Origin: JBHJGS01 sp050331575
GTDB lineage: Bacteria; Pseudomonadota; Alphaproteobacteria; Sphingomonadales; Rhodothalassiaceae
Assembly: GCA_050331575.1 (NCBI GenBank)
Contig: JBHJGS010000036.1
Coordinates: 12,233 to 76,232, forward strand
DNA: 64,000 bases
Direction: 5' to 3'
The notes beneath the pieces are model-generated. The model saw nothing but the letters and a program-made list of their open reading frames with translations, was not told the DNA's origin and searched no databases. Numbering within the stretch: position 1 is the stretch's first letter; each line of letters starts with the position of its first letter. Positions 7,095-16,239 of this stretch are shown here, one piece after another. A program made the position numbers and the translations under genes.

Positions 7095-9788
7095 ATGGGC
7101 GCGCTTGCCTTCACCAGCCCCTGGATCCTCGCGGCGCTTCTGGCGTTGCCGGCGATCTATTGGCTGATCCGCGCGGTGCCGCCGCCGCCCCGGCGCCAGG
7201 CCTTTCCCGCAGTTATGCTGCTGCGACGCCTGACCAAGGGAGAGCCGCCGCCACGCCGCACGCCGCCTTGGCTCTTGATCCTGCGGCTGTTGGCAGCCGG
7301 CCTGTTGGTTATCGCATTGGCCGGGCCGATCCTAAATCCGGCCAGCCGCCTGCCCGGCCAAGGTCCTGTTGTGTTGGTCCTGGACAATGGCTGGCAGGCC
7401 GCCAGCCGCTTTGCCGACCGACTGGCGCGGATGGAAACAATCCTAAGGCAAGCCATCCGCGAGGACCGTGCGGTGGTGTTGCTGGAAACCGCGCCGCCTT
7501 ATGGCGGTTGGCCTGAGGCGGTCGAGGCCCCGGCGGTCGACCGTCCCGCCGCCGTGTTGGCCCGGCTGGACGCTTTGAGCCCAAGGCCGTTCGCGCCGGA
7601 TCATGCCCGCACCGCCGCGATGTTGGCCCAGCTGCCGAGGCTGGACAGCGTCTATATTCTGTCCGACGGATTAAAGCATGCCGGGACCGCGGACTTGGAG
7701 CAGCAATTGAACCGGGCCGGCGAGGTGACGGTCTATGCCGATGATCCGGCGCGACCGCCTCTGGCGCTTCTGCCGGTGGAGCAGCGCGGGTTCGCTTTCG
7801 ACGTGCGCGCGGTCCGGCCGGACGGCAGCTTGCCCGTGGCCACGCAAGTCCAGGCGCGGGCCCGGGACGGTCGCATTCTCGCCACCGTGCCGTTGGCCTT
7901 TGAAGCCGACAGCCTGGTCGCTGCGGCGCGGCTGGATCTGCCCCAACAATTGCGCAACGAGGTCGCCCGCATCCAGTTGACCGCCGGGGACAGTGCCGGC
8001 ACGACGCTGGTGCTGGACAGCCGATCGCGCCGGCCGGTGATCGGCCTGGCCGCGGGCGACCCAGCCGACCGGCCGCTGCAGAGCCAGCGCTACTATCTGG
8101 AACGCGCCCTGGAGCCCTATGCTGAGCTTGTGCCGGGCGAACCAGCCGAGCTCATTGCCTCGGACATCGACATCCTTCTGGCCGCCGATATCGGCACATT
8201 CGCCAACCCCGCAGCCGTCCGGCGCTTTGTTGCCGAGGGCGGATTGTTGATCCGCTTCGCCGGGCCGCGGCTGAGCAATGGCGCGGACGATTTGGTGCCG
8301 GTGCCGCTGCGTCGGCGCGATCGCAGCTTCGGCGGAGCGCTGAGCTGGGAAGAGCCGCAGGCCCTGGCCCGCTTCAGCGAGGACAGTCCGTTCGCCGGCC
8401 TGGTCCCGCCGGATGATCTGATCGTCCGGCGCCAGGTGCTGGCCCGGCCCGATCCCCGGGTTGTCGACCGCAGCTGGGCCAGCCTGGCCGACGGCACGCC
8501 GGTGGTGACCGCAGCCCAAGAAGGGCAAGGTTGGATTGTGCTGTTCCACATCACCGCCAATGCCGACTGGTCGGACCTGCCGCTCTCGGGCCTGTTCGTG
8601 GACATGCTGCGCCGGCTCTTACCCCTGGCCCAAGCCCAGGGCCGGACCAAATTGTCCGGCAGCCTGCCGCTGTATCGCATGATGGACGGCTATGGCGCGC
8701 TGGGACGGGCGGACCCCCGCATTGGCGCAATAGCGGCGGAGCGCTTGCGCACGGCACCGGTTGGTGCCAGCCTGCCGCCGGGACTGTACGGCAGTGCCGA
8801 TGCGCCTTATGCGCGCAATTTGATGAGTGACCTGGGCCCGATTGATGCGGCGTTCCGCTTCGACCCGATCGAGAGGCCGACCGTAGCGTTGGACCGTCAA
8901 GCGACGGAACGCGACCTGAAACCCTTGGTTTTGACGCTTGTGCTGATCCTGCTCACCGTGGATTTGATCGCCAGCTTGATGCTCCGCGGTCTGACACCGG
9001 CCGCGGCCCGGGCAGCGATGCTGGTCGGGCTGTTGCTGCCGCTGTCTTTGCCGGCTCCGGCGGTGGAGGAGCGCTTCGCCGTGGAGGCGACCGAGGAGAC
9101 CCGGCTGGGCTATGTGCGCACCGGCAATGCGCGGCAGGACCAGCTCAGCGAAGCGGGCTTGCGCGGCCTGGGTCTGGTTCTGGCGCGGCGCACAGCGGTG
9201 CGCCTCGGTCCGCCACAGCCGCTGGACCCGGCCCAGGATCCGCTGAACCTGTTCCCATTCATTTACTGGCCGGTGCCCGCTGATGCCAGTGTGTTGAGCC
9301 CGGCTGCCCAGGAGCGGGTCAACGCTTATCTGCGCTCGGGCGGCATCATCCTGTTCGATACCGGCGCCGGCGACCCGCTGTCGCGCAGCCGCGGCCTGTC
9401 CGATCCCGAACGCGAGGCGGCGCTCCGGCGGCTCCTGGGGCCGCTGGACATTCCGCGGCTCAAGCCGGTCGACCGCAGCCATGTGCTGTCCAAATCCTTT
9501 TATCTATTGGATCAGTTTCCCGGCCGCATCACCGGACGGCCGGTCTGGGTGTCCAGCGAGGCCGATGCCGATCGGGTGTCGCCCCTGATCGTGGGCGGCG
9601 GCGACTGGGCCTCGGCCTGGGCGACGGACCGCGGCCTAGGCTTTCTGGTCGATCGGCTGCCCGATGGCGAGCGCCAGCGCGAACTGGCCTTTCGCTTCGG
9701 CGTCAATGCGGTGATGTATGCGCTGACCGGCACATACAAGGATGACAGCCTGCACCTGCCCACGGTGTTGAAGCGTCTGGGAGAGTAG
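7095..9788 (+). CDS. DUF4159 membrane protein with BatA-type N terminus
   Basis: 897 residues. The N terminus (1-75) is the BatA-type segment: a first helix FTSPWILAALLALPAIYWLI, the motif PPPPRRQAFPAVMLLRRL, and a second helix WLLILRLLAAGLLVIALAGP. A central VWA/GATase-like region follows (VLVLDNGW; a strand RFVAEGGLLIRFAGPRL). Two further helices lie near residues 610-655, and the C-terminal third is DUF4159 (VRTGNARQDQLSEAGLRGL; YLRSGGIILFDTGAG). The DUF4159 part follows the second helix pair. Likely an inner-membrane partner of the MoxR/DUF58 pair. Function unknown. Confidence 0.9.
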   Translation: MGALAFTSPWILAALLALPAIYWLIRAVPPPPRRQAFPAVMLLRRLTKGEPPPRRTPPWLLILRLLAAGLLVIALAGPILNPASRLPGQGPVVLVLDNGWQAASRFADRLARMETILRQAIREDRAVVLLETAPPYGGWPEAVEAPAVDRPAAVLARLDALSPRPFAPDHARTAAMLAQLPRLDSVYILSDGLKHAGTADLEQQLNRAGEVTVYADDPARPPLALLPVEQRGFAFDVRAVRPDGSLPVATQVQARARDGRILATVPLAFEADSLVAAARLDLPQQLRNEVARIQLTAGDSAGTTLVLDSRSRRPVIGLAAGDPADRPLQSQRYYLERALEPYAELVPGEPAELIASDIDILLAADIGTFANPAAVRRFVAEGGLLIRFAGPRLSNGADDLVPVPLRRRDRSFGGALSWEEPQALARFSEDSPFAGLVPPDDLIVRRQVLARPDPRVVDRSWASLADGTPVVTAAQEGQGWIVLFHITANADWSDLPLSGLFVDMLRRLLPLAQAQGRTKLSGSLPLYRMMDGYGALGRADPRIGAIAAERLRTAPVGASLPPGLYGSADAPYARNLMSDLGPIDAAFRFDPIERPTVALDRQATERDLKPLVLTLVLILLTVDLIASLMLRGLTPAAARAAMLVGLLLPLSLPAPAVEERFAVEATEETRLGYVRTGNARQDQLSEAGLRGLGLVLARRTAVRLGPPQPLDPAQDPLNLFPFIYWPVPADASVLSPAAQERVNAYLRSGGIILFDTGAGDPLSRSRGLSDPEREAALRRLLGPLDIPRLKPVDRSHVLSKSFYLLDQFPGRITGRPVWVSSEADADRVSPLIVGGGDWASAWATDRGLGFLVDRLPDGERQRELAFRFGVNAVMYALTGTYKDDSLHLPTVLKRLGE

Positions 9789-9790
9789 TG

Positions 9791-11839
9791 ATGATTGCCG
9801 ATCTTGGGCTGGACCCCCTGGTGCCGCTCTGGGCCTTGGCTGTGATCGCGCTGATCGCGCTGGCGCCGGTGGTGTTCGCTCTGGCGCGCGGTGCGCGCGG
9901 CGCGTGGGTCCGCATGGCGCTGGCGTTGGCCTTGATCGGTGTCTTGGCGGGTCCGGTGCTGGTTCGCGAGGACCTGGCGGCGTTGAAGAACGTCGTCCTC
10001 TTGGTCGAGGATCACAGCCGGTCCATGGACCTGCCCGACCGCGCGGCGCAAGCGGAGCAGGCCGGCGCTGCCGTGGCGCAAGCGCTGGCGGCGCAACCGG
10101 ATATCGATGTGGACCGGCTGTCGCTCGGCCAGTCACGCGAGGGCACGGCGTTGTTTGGCCCGCTCTCAGCGGCGCTGGCTGAGCTGGACCCGCGCCGGCT
10201 GGCCGGGGTGGTGATCCTCAGCGACGGCCAGATCCATGACGATCCTGATCAGATCAACGCGGTACCGGCGCCGGTGCATGGGTTGATCGCGGGTGACCGC
10301 GGCTTGCCGGACCGCATGCTGGCCACGGTGACCGCCCCCAGCTACGGCGTGGTCGACCGCCCCACCGAATATGTCGTGCGCGTGGTCGATAATCAGGTGA
10401 CCGCGGAACGGTCGGCGGAGGTCACGATCAAGCTGGACGGCGAAACGGTGCTGCAGCGGCGAGTGCTGCCCGGGCGCGATGTTTCCCTGCCGGTCACGCC
10501 GGAACGGCGCGGCCCCATGGTCGTGGAGATCGAGGTGTCGCCGGCGCCCGGCGAACGCTTCACCGGCAATAATCGTGTTGTGCATCGCTTGAACGCGGTA
10601 CGCGACCGCTTGAAGGTGTTGCTCATTTCCGGCGAGCCACACGCTGGCGAGCGGGTGTGGCGGCAGGCCCTGAAGGCCGATCCCTCCGTCGATCTGGTGC
10701 ATTTCACCATCCTGCGCCTGCCGCAAAGCCAGGATCAGACGCCTGAGAACGAACTGTCGCTGATCCCCTTCCCCCGCGATGAGCTGTTCCGCGACCGATT
10801 GGACCAGTTCGACCTGGTGATCTTCGACCGCTACACCTTGCGCGGCGTGCTAACCCGCACGCACTTGGCCAATCTGGCCAGCTTTGTGGTCGAGGGTGGC
10901 GCCATGCTGGTGTCGACCGGACCGGAATTCGCCCAACCCTTCTCTTTGTTCCGCACGCCTTTGGGTCAGATAATGCCGGCGGAACCCTTGGGCAATGAGG
11001 TCCGCCAGGGCTTTCAGCCGCGGTTGAGCGAGATCGGCCTGCGCCATCCGGTGACCGCGCCATTCGCACAGGAGGCCGGGCAGTGGGGGCGCTGGTTCCG
11101 CTTGATTGATGCGCAGGTACGCGAAGGCCAGATTTTGCTGACCGGTCCGGCGGAGCGGCCGCTTCTGGTGCTGTCGCGTGTCGGCGAAGGCCGGGTGGCA
11201 CAGATCCTGTCCGACCAGATCTGGCTATGGGCGCGCGGCATCGAGGGCGGCGGTCCCCATCAGGCGATCCTGCGGCGCACCGTGCATTGGCTGATGAAGG
11301 AGCCAGACCTGGAAGAAGAGGCTTTGCGCGCGACCGCTGACGGCGAGAGCGCGCTGACCGTGGAACGTCGCAGCCTGTCCGACGCTCCGGTGGAGGTCAG
11401 CGTCGAGGGGCCGCTGGGCACGGCGCAGGCCCCCCAGCGCCGGGACGTCAGACTGAGCCAGCAGGCGCCGGGCGTGCGCAGCGGCCAGGTGCAGGTGGCC
11501 GCTCCCGGCCTGTATCGGGTCAGCGACGGCACCCAGGTGGCTCTCGTCAGTGTCGGCGACACCGGACAGGAGATGAAGGCGCTGGTGCCGCGCGGGGATG
11601 TTCTGGAACCTTTGGTGGCGCAATCCGGCGGCGGTCTATTCTGGCTGCAAGACGGCGTCCCGGATCTGCGCCGCGTGTCCGGGCGTGGTGCCAAGGCCGG
11701 GCGAGACTGGTATGGCATCCGTCGCGATGCGGCAACTCAGACCGTGGCGGTCACGCAAACGCCCCTGCTGCCGCCGGCGGCAGCGCTGGCGCTGCTGGCG
11801 GCGCTGCTGGTGCTGGCATGGTTGCGGGAAAGCCGCTGA
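9791..11839 (+). CDS. Large membrane protein of the MoxR/DUF4159 operon
   Basis: 682 residues counted from the ATG; a GTG at 9788 directly in front would add one residue and overlaps the previous stop. Seen: two N-terminal membrane helices (about 12-33 and 40-57), a VWA-like strand VVLLVEDHSRSMD, VVILSDGQIHDD, a class I glutamine-amidotransferase-like region (LKVLLISGEPHAGERVWRQ; NLASFVVEGGAMLVSTGPEF) and a last membrane helix at the C terminus (LLPPAAALALLAALLVLAWL). It is the last gene of the MoxR operon. Its final 89 bases overlap, tail to tail, the end of the acetyltransferase frame on the other strand. No exact function can be given. Confidence 0.85.
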   Translation: MIADLGLDPLVPLWALAVIALIALAPVVFALARGARGAWVRMALALALIGVLAGPVLVREDLAALKNVVLLVEDHSRSMDLPDRAAQAEQAGAAVAQALAAQPDIDVDRLSLGQSREGTALFGPLSAALAELDPRRLAGVVILSDGQIHDDPDQINAVPAPVHGLIAGDRGLPDRMLATVTAPSYGVVDRPTEYVVRVVDNQVTAERSAEVTIKLDGETVLQRRVLPGRDVSLPVTPERRGPMVVEIEVSPAPGERFTGNNRVVHRLNAVRDRLKVLLISGEPHAGERVWRQALKADPSVDLVHFTILRLPQSQDQTPENELSLIPFPRDELFRDRLDQFDLVIFDRYTLRGVLTRTHLANLASFVVEGGAMLVSTGPEFAQPFSLFRTPLGQIMPAEPLGNEVRQGFQPRLSEIGLRHPVTAPFAQEAGQWGRWFRLIDAQVREGQILLTGPAERPLLVLSRVGEGRVAQILSDQIWLWARGIEGGGPHQAILRRTVHWLMKEPDLEEEALRATADGESALTVERRSLSDAPVEVSVEGPLGTAQAPQRRDVRLSQQAPGVRSGQVQVAAPGLYRVSDGTQVALVSVGDTGQEMKALVPRGDVLEPLVAQSGGGLFWLQDGVPDLRRVSGRGAKAGRDWYGIRRDAATQTVAVTQTPLLPPAAALALLAALLVLAWLRESR

Positions 11840-12296
11840 TCAGCGCACCGGATAGGCTTAATGGCGCATCCAGCGCCAAGATGCGCTCCGCCCGTTCCCC
11901 AAGCAGCTGGACGCGACCGCGCATGCTTTCGAAGCCAAAGCGGCTATAATAGCTGAGCTCTCCGACAAGCAGCACCGGTCGCCGGGCACGGCTGCGGACC
12001 CGGTCCAGCGCGCTTTGCATCAACACCGCACCGGCACCGTGGCCGTGCCAATCCGGATCCACCGCCAGGGGACCCAGCAGCCACACAGGGGTGTCGCCAA
12101 CGCGCACGGCGGTGAGGCGGACCGAGCCGACCAGCGCTGCCTTGGCCCAGGCGGTCAGGCACAAGCCGGGCTCGGCCGGAACGCCTGCGCGCAATCGTGC
12201 AGCCGGGCGGCCATGCCAACCAGCGGGAAACACGCGCGCGTGCAGCGCCGCGATCGCCACGGTGTCTTCCAGGCTTTCCTGTCTGACCGAAAGCAT
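11751..12296 (-). CDS. GNAT family N-acetyltransferase
   Basis: Acetyl-CoA dependent transferase of the YhbS-like group. Seen: VRQESLEDTVAIAALHARVF at the start, SVRLTAVRVGDTPVWLLGPL, the acetyl-CoA loop VDPDWHGHGAGAVLMQSAL (the Q/RxxGxG/A type), then LLVGELSYYSRFGFES, a motif shared by YhbS-type enzymes. The ATG at 12296 gives 181 residues; the open frame continues to 12401 without family resemblance. The last 30 residues are Ala/Pro-rich and come from the part overlapping the end of the convergent membrane-protein gene, so the true C terminus of the fold is probably near ALDAPLSLSGAL. Substrate unknown. Confidence 0.87.
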   Translation of the reverse strand: MLSVRQESLEDTVAIAALHARVFPAGWHGRPAARLRAGVPAEPGLCLTAWAKAALVGSVRLTAVRVGDTPVWLLGPLAVDPDWHGHGAGAVLMQSALDRVRSRARRPVLLVGELSYYSRFGFESMRGRVQLLGERAERILALDAPLSLSGALISGFPATMPAPAAPPAAPALPPAAAGAFA

Positions 12297-12606
12297 GCCT
12301 GACTGCCTCTGTTCAGGGTCCAGCGAACCGGGGGTCAAAGTCCGCCGCACATAGGCGCAAGGGGCTTGGTGCACAAGGGCTTTTCCACCCTCAGCCATCA
12401 CAATTGGAACAAGCCGGGCGACAGCCTTAGCCCGGCCATGCTACGGCCGTGCCGGAGCAAGTGCGATCACGTTTGGTCAGATGAGACCGCCCGCCATCGG
12501 ATGAGCCGAGCAGCGTGATCCCTCCGGCCCGGGTCGCAGGGCGATCCCGCTGCACTGCATGACGCTGGGGGCCGCGGGAAATTCAAAGCGAGGAAGGAGA
12601 GACTGC
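12297..12606. other. Divergent intergenic region, acetyltransferase / GHR
   Basis: 310 bases without a gene between two divergent genes, so promoters for both should lie here. A short inverted repeat CCGGGC...GCCCGG sits at 12414-12435. A diverged copy of the dispersed repeat family is at 12444-12500. No clear -35/-10 pair can be picked out. Confidence 0.5.
12444..12500. repeat. Dispersed palindromic repeat, diverged copy H
   Basis: Aligns over about 55 bases with the copy at 50030-50092 (other strand): a GG(G/C)C(A/G)TG start, a spacer where the palindromic arms have decayed (GATCACGTTTGGTCAGATGA) and the conserved GCCCGCC block. The arms no longer pair well, so this looks like an old copy. 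Confidence 0.5.
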
Positions 12607-13566
12607 ATGGGGCTGTTGGTCGAGGGCAAATGGCAGGACAAATGGTATGAAACCGACAAGCATGGCGGCCGCTTCGTCCGCCCGGAGACGAAATTCCGCA
12701 ACCGGATTGACGAGGCCGGCGCGCATCCGCCCGAAGCTGGCCGCTACCATCTGTACGTCTCCTACGCCTGCCCCTGGGCGCACCGCACCTTGATCGCGCG
12801 CGCGCTCAAAGGCCTGGACCATGTGATGTCGGTCTCAGTGGTGCACAGTCATATGGACAGCGAAGGCTGGCGCTTCGACCCCAGCGAGGACGGCGCCACT
12901 GAAGACCATGTCAACGGCTTTGACCGGCTGCATCAGGTCTATACCGCCGCGCAGTCGGTCTATACCGGCCGGGTCACCGTGCCGGTGCTGTGGGACAGCC
13001 AAGCCAAGACCATCGTGAACAATGAGTCAGCCGAAATCCTGCGCATCTTGAATGCCGATTTCAACGGCCTCGCCGCTGACCCGGAGTTGGATTTGTATCC
13101 CGAGGCACTGCAAGACGAGATCGATAAGGTGAATGAGCGGGTCTATCACAGCGTCAATAACGGGGTATACAAGGCCGGCTTCGCAACCAGCCAGGAAGCC
13201 TATGAAGAGGCCTTCGGGGCGCTGTTTGAAACCCTGGACTGGCTGGATGTGCGCCTGGGCAGCCAGCGCTATCTCGCCGGCGATGCCGTCACAGAGGCGG
13301 ACTGGCGCTTATTCACAACCCTGATACGCTTCGATGCGGTCTATGTCGGCCATTTCAAATGCAATCGGCAGCGCATTGCCGATTACGACCACCTGTCCGC
13401 CTATCTGCGTGAGCTGTATCAGTGGCCCGGCGTGAAACCGACGGTGCGGCTGGACCATATCAAGAACCACTATTATGGCAGCCATCCCAGCATCAATCCC
13501 ACGGGCATCGTGCCGAAGGGGCCGGACCTGGATTTGGATGCGCCGCACCGGCGCGATCAGCTGTAG
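12607..13566 (+). CDS. Glutathionyl-hydroquinone reductase (xi-class GST)
   Basis: Cytosolic enzyme that reduces glutathionyl-hydroquinones to hydroquinone, using glutathione. Seen: the xi-class signature YVSYACPWAHRTLI with catalytic Cys55 in the CPWAH motif, an early WY..(D)...GGRFVRPETKFRN segment, VPVLWDSQAKTIVNNESAEI (the glutathione-binding ES pair) and a C-terminal helical domain with YLAGDAVTEADWRLF and HIKNHYYGSHPSINPTGIVP. 319 residues, normal for YqjG/ECM4 proteins. The ATG at 12607 is preceded by GAGGAAGGAGAGA, a strong ribosome site, which rules against the upstream ATG at 12559. Confidence 0.95.
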   Translation: MGLLVEGKWQDKWYETDKHGGRFVRPETKFRNRIDEAGAHPPEAGRYHLYVSYACPWAHRTLIARALKGLDHVMSVSVVHSHMDSEGWRFDPSEDGATEDHVNGFDRLHQVYTAAQSVYTGRVTVPVLWDSQAKTIVNNESAEILRILNADFNGLAADPELDLYPEALQDEIDKVNERVYHSVNNGVYKAGFATSQEAYEEAFGALFETLDWLDVRLGSQRYLAGDAVTEADWRLFTTLIRFDAVYVGHFKCNRQRIADYDHLSAYLRELYQWPGVKPTVRLDHIKNHYYGSHPSINPTGIVPKGPDLDLDAPHRRDQL

Positions 13567-13586
13567 TGCGAGAGTGCGAGGTTTTC

Positions 13587-14594
13587 ATGCGCCTGATCCT
13601 ATGCTTTGTCGCCCTGTTTCTGATCCTACCGGTCCAAGCCACGGAGTTCCGCTTCGCCGACCGTGACACGGCGGTTGCGATCCTGACCGACGAATCGACC
13701 GGCTACTTCGCGCGCATGAGCGCGGCGGACCCGACGGTGCGACTGCTTTCTGAAACGCCGAAGACCGTGGCCGATCTGAAAGCCGCATATGCCCGCGGCA
13801 CCCGACATTTCACGCCGCAGGAGCGTCAGGATCTTGAAGCCATCCTGGCCAGCGAGGCGGCCAATCTGGCCGCGCTGGCGCCGTGGCTGCCAGAGCAGGT
13901 GGTGTTCGTCGCGGTGACCGATCAGGTGGAGGGCGGCCTGCCGCACACCCGTGCCAATGCCATCGTCTTTCCCACCGGCAGCCTGGATAATCCCGAGGGC
14001 CGGCTTCAGCTGTTTTATCACGAGCTGTTCCACGTCATCTCCCGCGCCCACAGCGCCAATCATGAGCCGCTTTACGGCCTGATCAACTTTACCCGCTGCA
14101 GCGAAATCGCGATTCCGGATCCCTATGCAGCACGGCTGATCACCAACCCCGACGCCCCGGTGAACAATTATTGGGTGCCGGTGCGCGCAGACGGTGAAGC
14201 GATCAAGGTGATCCCCATGCTCTATGCCGTGTCCAAGACTTTCAATCCGCGCCGCGGCAAAGGCTTCGGCAGCCAGTTCCGCCTGGGCTTTCTGGAAGTG
14301 CAGACGGACGCGGCCGGCCGCTGCACGCTGGTGAGCGGGCGCGACGGCACAGCTAGTGTGCATCAACCGAACCAGATTGCCGGCCTCAACGAGGCCGCCG
14401 GCGGCAACACACAATATATCATCCACCCTGAGGAAATTCTGGCGGACAATTTCGCCCTGCTGATGACCGGCACCAGCGTACGCGATGCCTGGGTTCTGGA
14501 CCGGCTGCGCGACTATCTGGGCCTGCCCGCGGACATGGACCTTGCCCCGGCGATCGCCGAGGACCGTCCCGAGCCTGTCACAAACACGCCTTAG
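13587..14594 (+). CDS. Secreted HExxH metallopeptidase-like protein
   Basis: 335 residues. The first 18 form a signal peptide (MRLILCFVALFLILPVQA, cut after A). Seen: a zinc-protease motif FYHELFHVISRAH (His145, Glu146, His149) and, 145 residues further, HPEEILADNFALLM, whose Glu could be the third zinc ligand of a gluzincin-like site. A central segment carries INFTRCSEIAIPDP and one later cysteine (GRCTL). Likely periplasmic. It is followed ten bases later by a phosphatase-like gene on the same strand. The exact peptidase family is not recognised, and substrate is unknown. Confidence 0.75.
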   Translation: MRLILCFVALFLILPVQATEFRFADRDTAVAILTDESTGYFARMSAADPTVRLLSETPKTVADLKAAYARGTRHFTPQERQDLEAILASEAANLAALAPWLPEQVVFVAVTDQVEGGLPHTRANAIVFPTGSLDNPEGRLQLFYHELFHVISRAHSANHEPLYGLINFTRCSEIAIPDPYAARLITNPDAPVNNYWVPVRADGEAIKVIPMLYAVSKTFNPRRGKGFGSQFRLGFLEVQTDAAGRCTLVSGRDGTASVHQPNQIAGLNEAAGGNTQYIIHPEEILADNFALLMTGTSVRDAWVLDRLRDYLGLPADMDLAPAIAEDRPEPVTNTP

Positions 14595-14604
14595 GACCGG
14601 GCCC

Positions 14605-15216
14605 ATGGTAAAATTGGAAACCTTGACCCTGTCGATCGCGGGGATCGACGAGCTGAGCGGCTATGAAGGTCGCGGCGTCAGCCATATCGTCTCGCTGATC
14701 GACCCCGAAGAGCCGACGCCGGCGGCGATTCCGCGGCTGGGCGGGCGGTCGCACCTGATGCTGCGACTGCATGATGTGATCGACGCTCATGCGGATCTGC
14801 GCGCGCCCGAGCGCAGCGACGTGGAACGCCTGCTCGACCACGCCGACACCCTGCGTCGCGATCATCCCGACCATCTGCTGGTCCACTGCCATATGGGCCG
14901 ATCGCGGTCGACCGCGGCGGCTGCCGTGATGCTCTATCATCTGCAGGCCGGCGCGCCGGACGCGATATTCCAGCACATTGCCGCGGTGCGCGATCCGATC
15001 TGGCCGAACAGCCGGATCCTGGCCCTGGCCGATGAGATGCTGGGCACCGGCGGTGCGCTGGTGCAGGCATGCCGCCCGATCTACCGCGCCGTCGCTGACC
15101 GCCATCCGGACTGGATTGCGCCCTTCGCCCATTCCAGCCGTATGCGTGACTTGCACGGCGCAGCGGCAGACGATGCCGGTCGGCCGGACGTGGCCATCAA
15201 GGACAAGGCGGACTGA
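14605..15216 (+). CDS. Protein tyrosine / dual-specificity phosphatase-like protein
   Basis: 203 residues, cytosolic. Seen: the P-loop VHCHMGRSRSTAAA with nucleophile Cys95 and Arg101 (the CX5R signature), and upstream HDVIDAH, whose Asp may be the general acid. Family members remove phosphate from tyrosine residues or from phosphoinositides. The ATG at 14605 follows the metallopeptidase stop by ten bases, so the two may be co-transcribed; the longer frame from 14485 would overlap that gene and is not used. No signal peptide. Confidence 0.82.
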   Translation: MVKLETLTLSIAGIDELSGYEGRGVSHIVSLIDPEEPTPAAIPRLGGRSHLMLRLHDVIDAHADLRAPERSDVERLLDHADTLRRDHPDHLLVHCHMGRSRSTAAAAVMLYHLQAGAPDAIFQHIAAVRDPIWPNSRILALADEMLGTGGALVQACRPIYRAVADRHPDWIAPFAHSSRMRDLHGAAADDAGRPDVAIKDKAD

Positions 15217-15330
15217 CGCTGGGCCCCGGGACCCGCACGCCAAGCGGAGGATGTGATAAGGGCCTAGCCGGGCACGGCGGCCCCTCTCAGGCCGTGGAGC
15301 GGCCCCACCATGGGCGGTGCCGTCCAAGGG

Positions 15331-16239
15331 TCAAAGCCCGGCAAGGAACCCATCGATGTCCTGCCACAGCTGTCGCCGATAAGGGTCGAGGTCACGATAG
15401 ATTTCGTGCATGGCACCGTCGATGGTGACCATGTGCCCGTTGGGCATGGCTTGGGCGAAGCGCGCGATGGCGTCATTGTCCACCACGGTCTCCGCGCCCG
15501 CGCGCACCACCAGCGTCGGCACGGTGATACGTTCGGCCATGCCGGGGCCGGCCAAGGCATCAATCGCCTCGAACGCGCCGGCCAGCCAGCCCCAGGTCAC
15601 CCCGCCAACCGCCAAGTCCGGATTGGCCTCCCATAAGGCCTGTTCCGCCGCCTGCACCTCGGTATCGCGGGTGAAATGCTCGCGCGCGCCGCTCAGCTTG
15701 CCCTGCTTGATGGCCGGTCCGCGGCCGGGCACATAAGCGCGCGCCAGGCCCAATCGGCAGGCCGCCTTGGTCATCTCGCGGACCAGGCGCGGCGTCTTTA
15801 GCGGCAGGTCGATCATCGGCGCGTGCAGGATGGCCGCGTCCAGCGGCGGGTCGGTTTCGCGGATCAGCCACGTCAGCGCGACGGTCGCCCCCATCGAATG
15901 GGCAAAGATCAGGCGCCGGCCCTGCCACCAGCCCTGCGCTTGAGCATGCGCGAACAGCCCTTGCAGATCCTCCACCATCACGGTGAAATCTGGCATATGA
16001 TGCTTTTGCGGATCGCTGAGCGGCCGGTGCGACAGGCCCTGGTTGCGCCAGTCCAGGCTGAGCACGGCATAGCCGCGCGCCTGCCAGGCATCGAACAGGG
16101 CAGCATAGCGTTCCAGATACTCGGTGCGGCCGTGCAGGACCAGCACCGTGCCGCGGGCTTGGGGGCAGCCCCGGAACAAGAGCCGCAGACGCACGCCGGG
16201 GGCCGGGTGCCAAAACTGTGTATCCGGTGTGAGTGCCAC
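15331..16239 (-). CDS. Alpha/beta hydrolase, lysophospholipase (PldB) type
   Basis: 302 residues. Seen: oxyanion strand VLVLHGRTEYLERYAALFD, SLDWRNQGLSHRP, the nucleophile elbow FAHSMGATVAL (Ser in the GxSxG-like AHSMG), an Asp candidate in TLVVRAGAETVVDND and the His in IDGAMHEIYRD. These are features of monoglyceride lipase / lysophospholipase L2 relatives. The start is set at a GTG (16239) because AGGAGG sits six bases in front of it; the ATG at 16389 would need an unusual 50-residue extension. Substrate is inferred only from the family. Confidence 0.87.
   Translation of the reverse strand: MALTPDTQFWHPAPGVRLRLLFRGCPQARGTVLVLHGRTEYLERYAALFDAWQARGYAVLSLDWRNQGLSHRPLSDPQKHHMPDFTVMVEDLQGLFAHAQAQGWWQGRRLIFAHSMGATVALTWLIRETDPPLDAAILHAPMIDLPLKTPRLVREMTKAACRLGLARAYVPGRGPAIKQGKLSGAREHFTRDTEVQAAEQALWEANPDLAVGGVTWGWLAGAFEAIDALAGPGMAERITVPTLVVRAGAETVVDNDAIARFAQAMPNGHMVTIDGAMHEIYRDLDPYRRQLWQDIDGFLAGL

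Noticed and set aside
8619..9482. Long minus-strand frame inside the DUF4159 gene
   Set aside because: Antisense shadow caused by high GC; its product is Arg/Gln-rich without any family motif. Many similar shadows in the window were discarded for the same reason.
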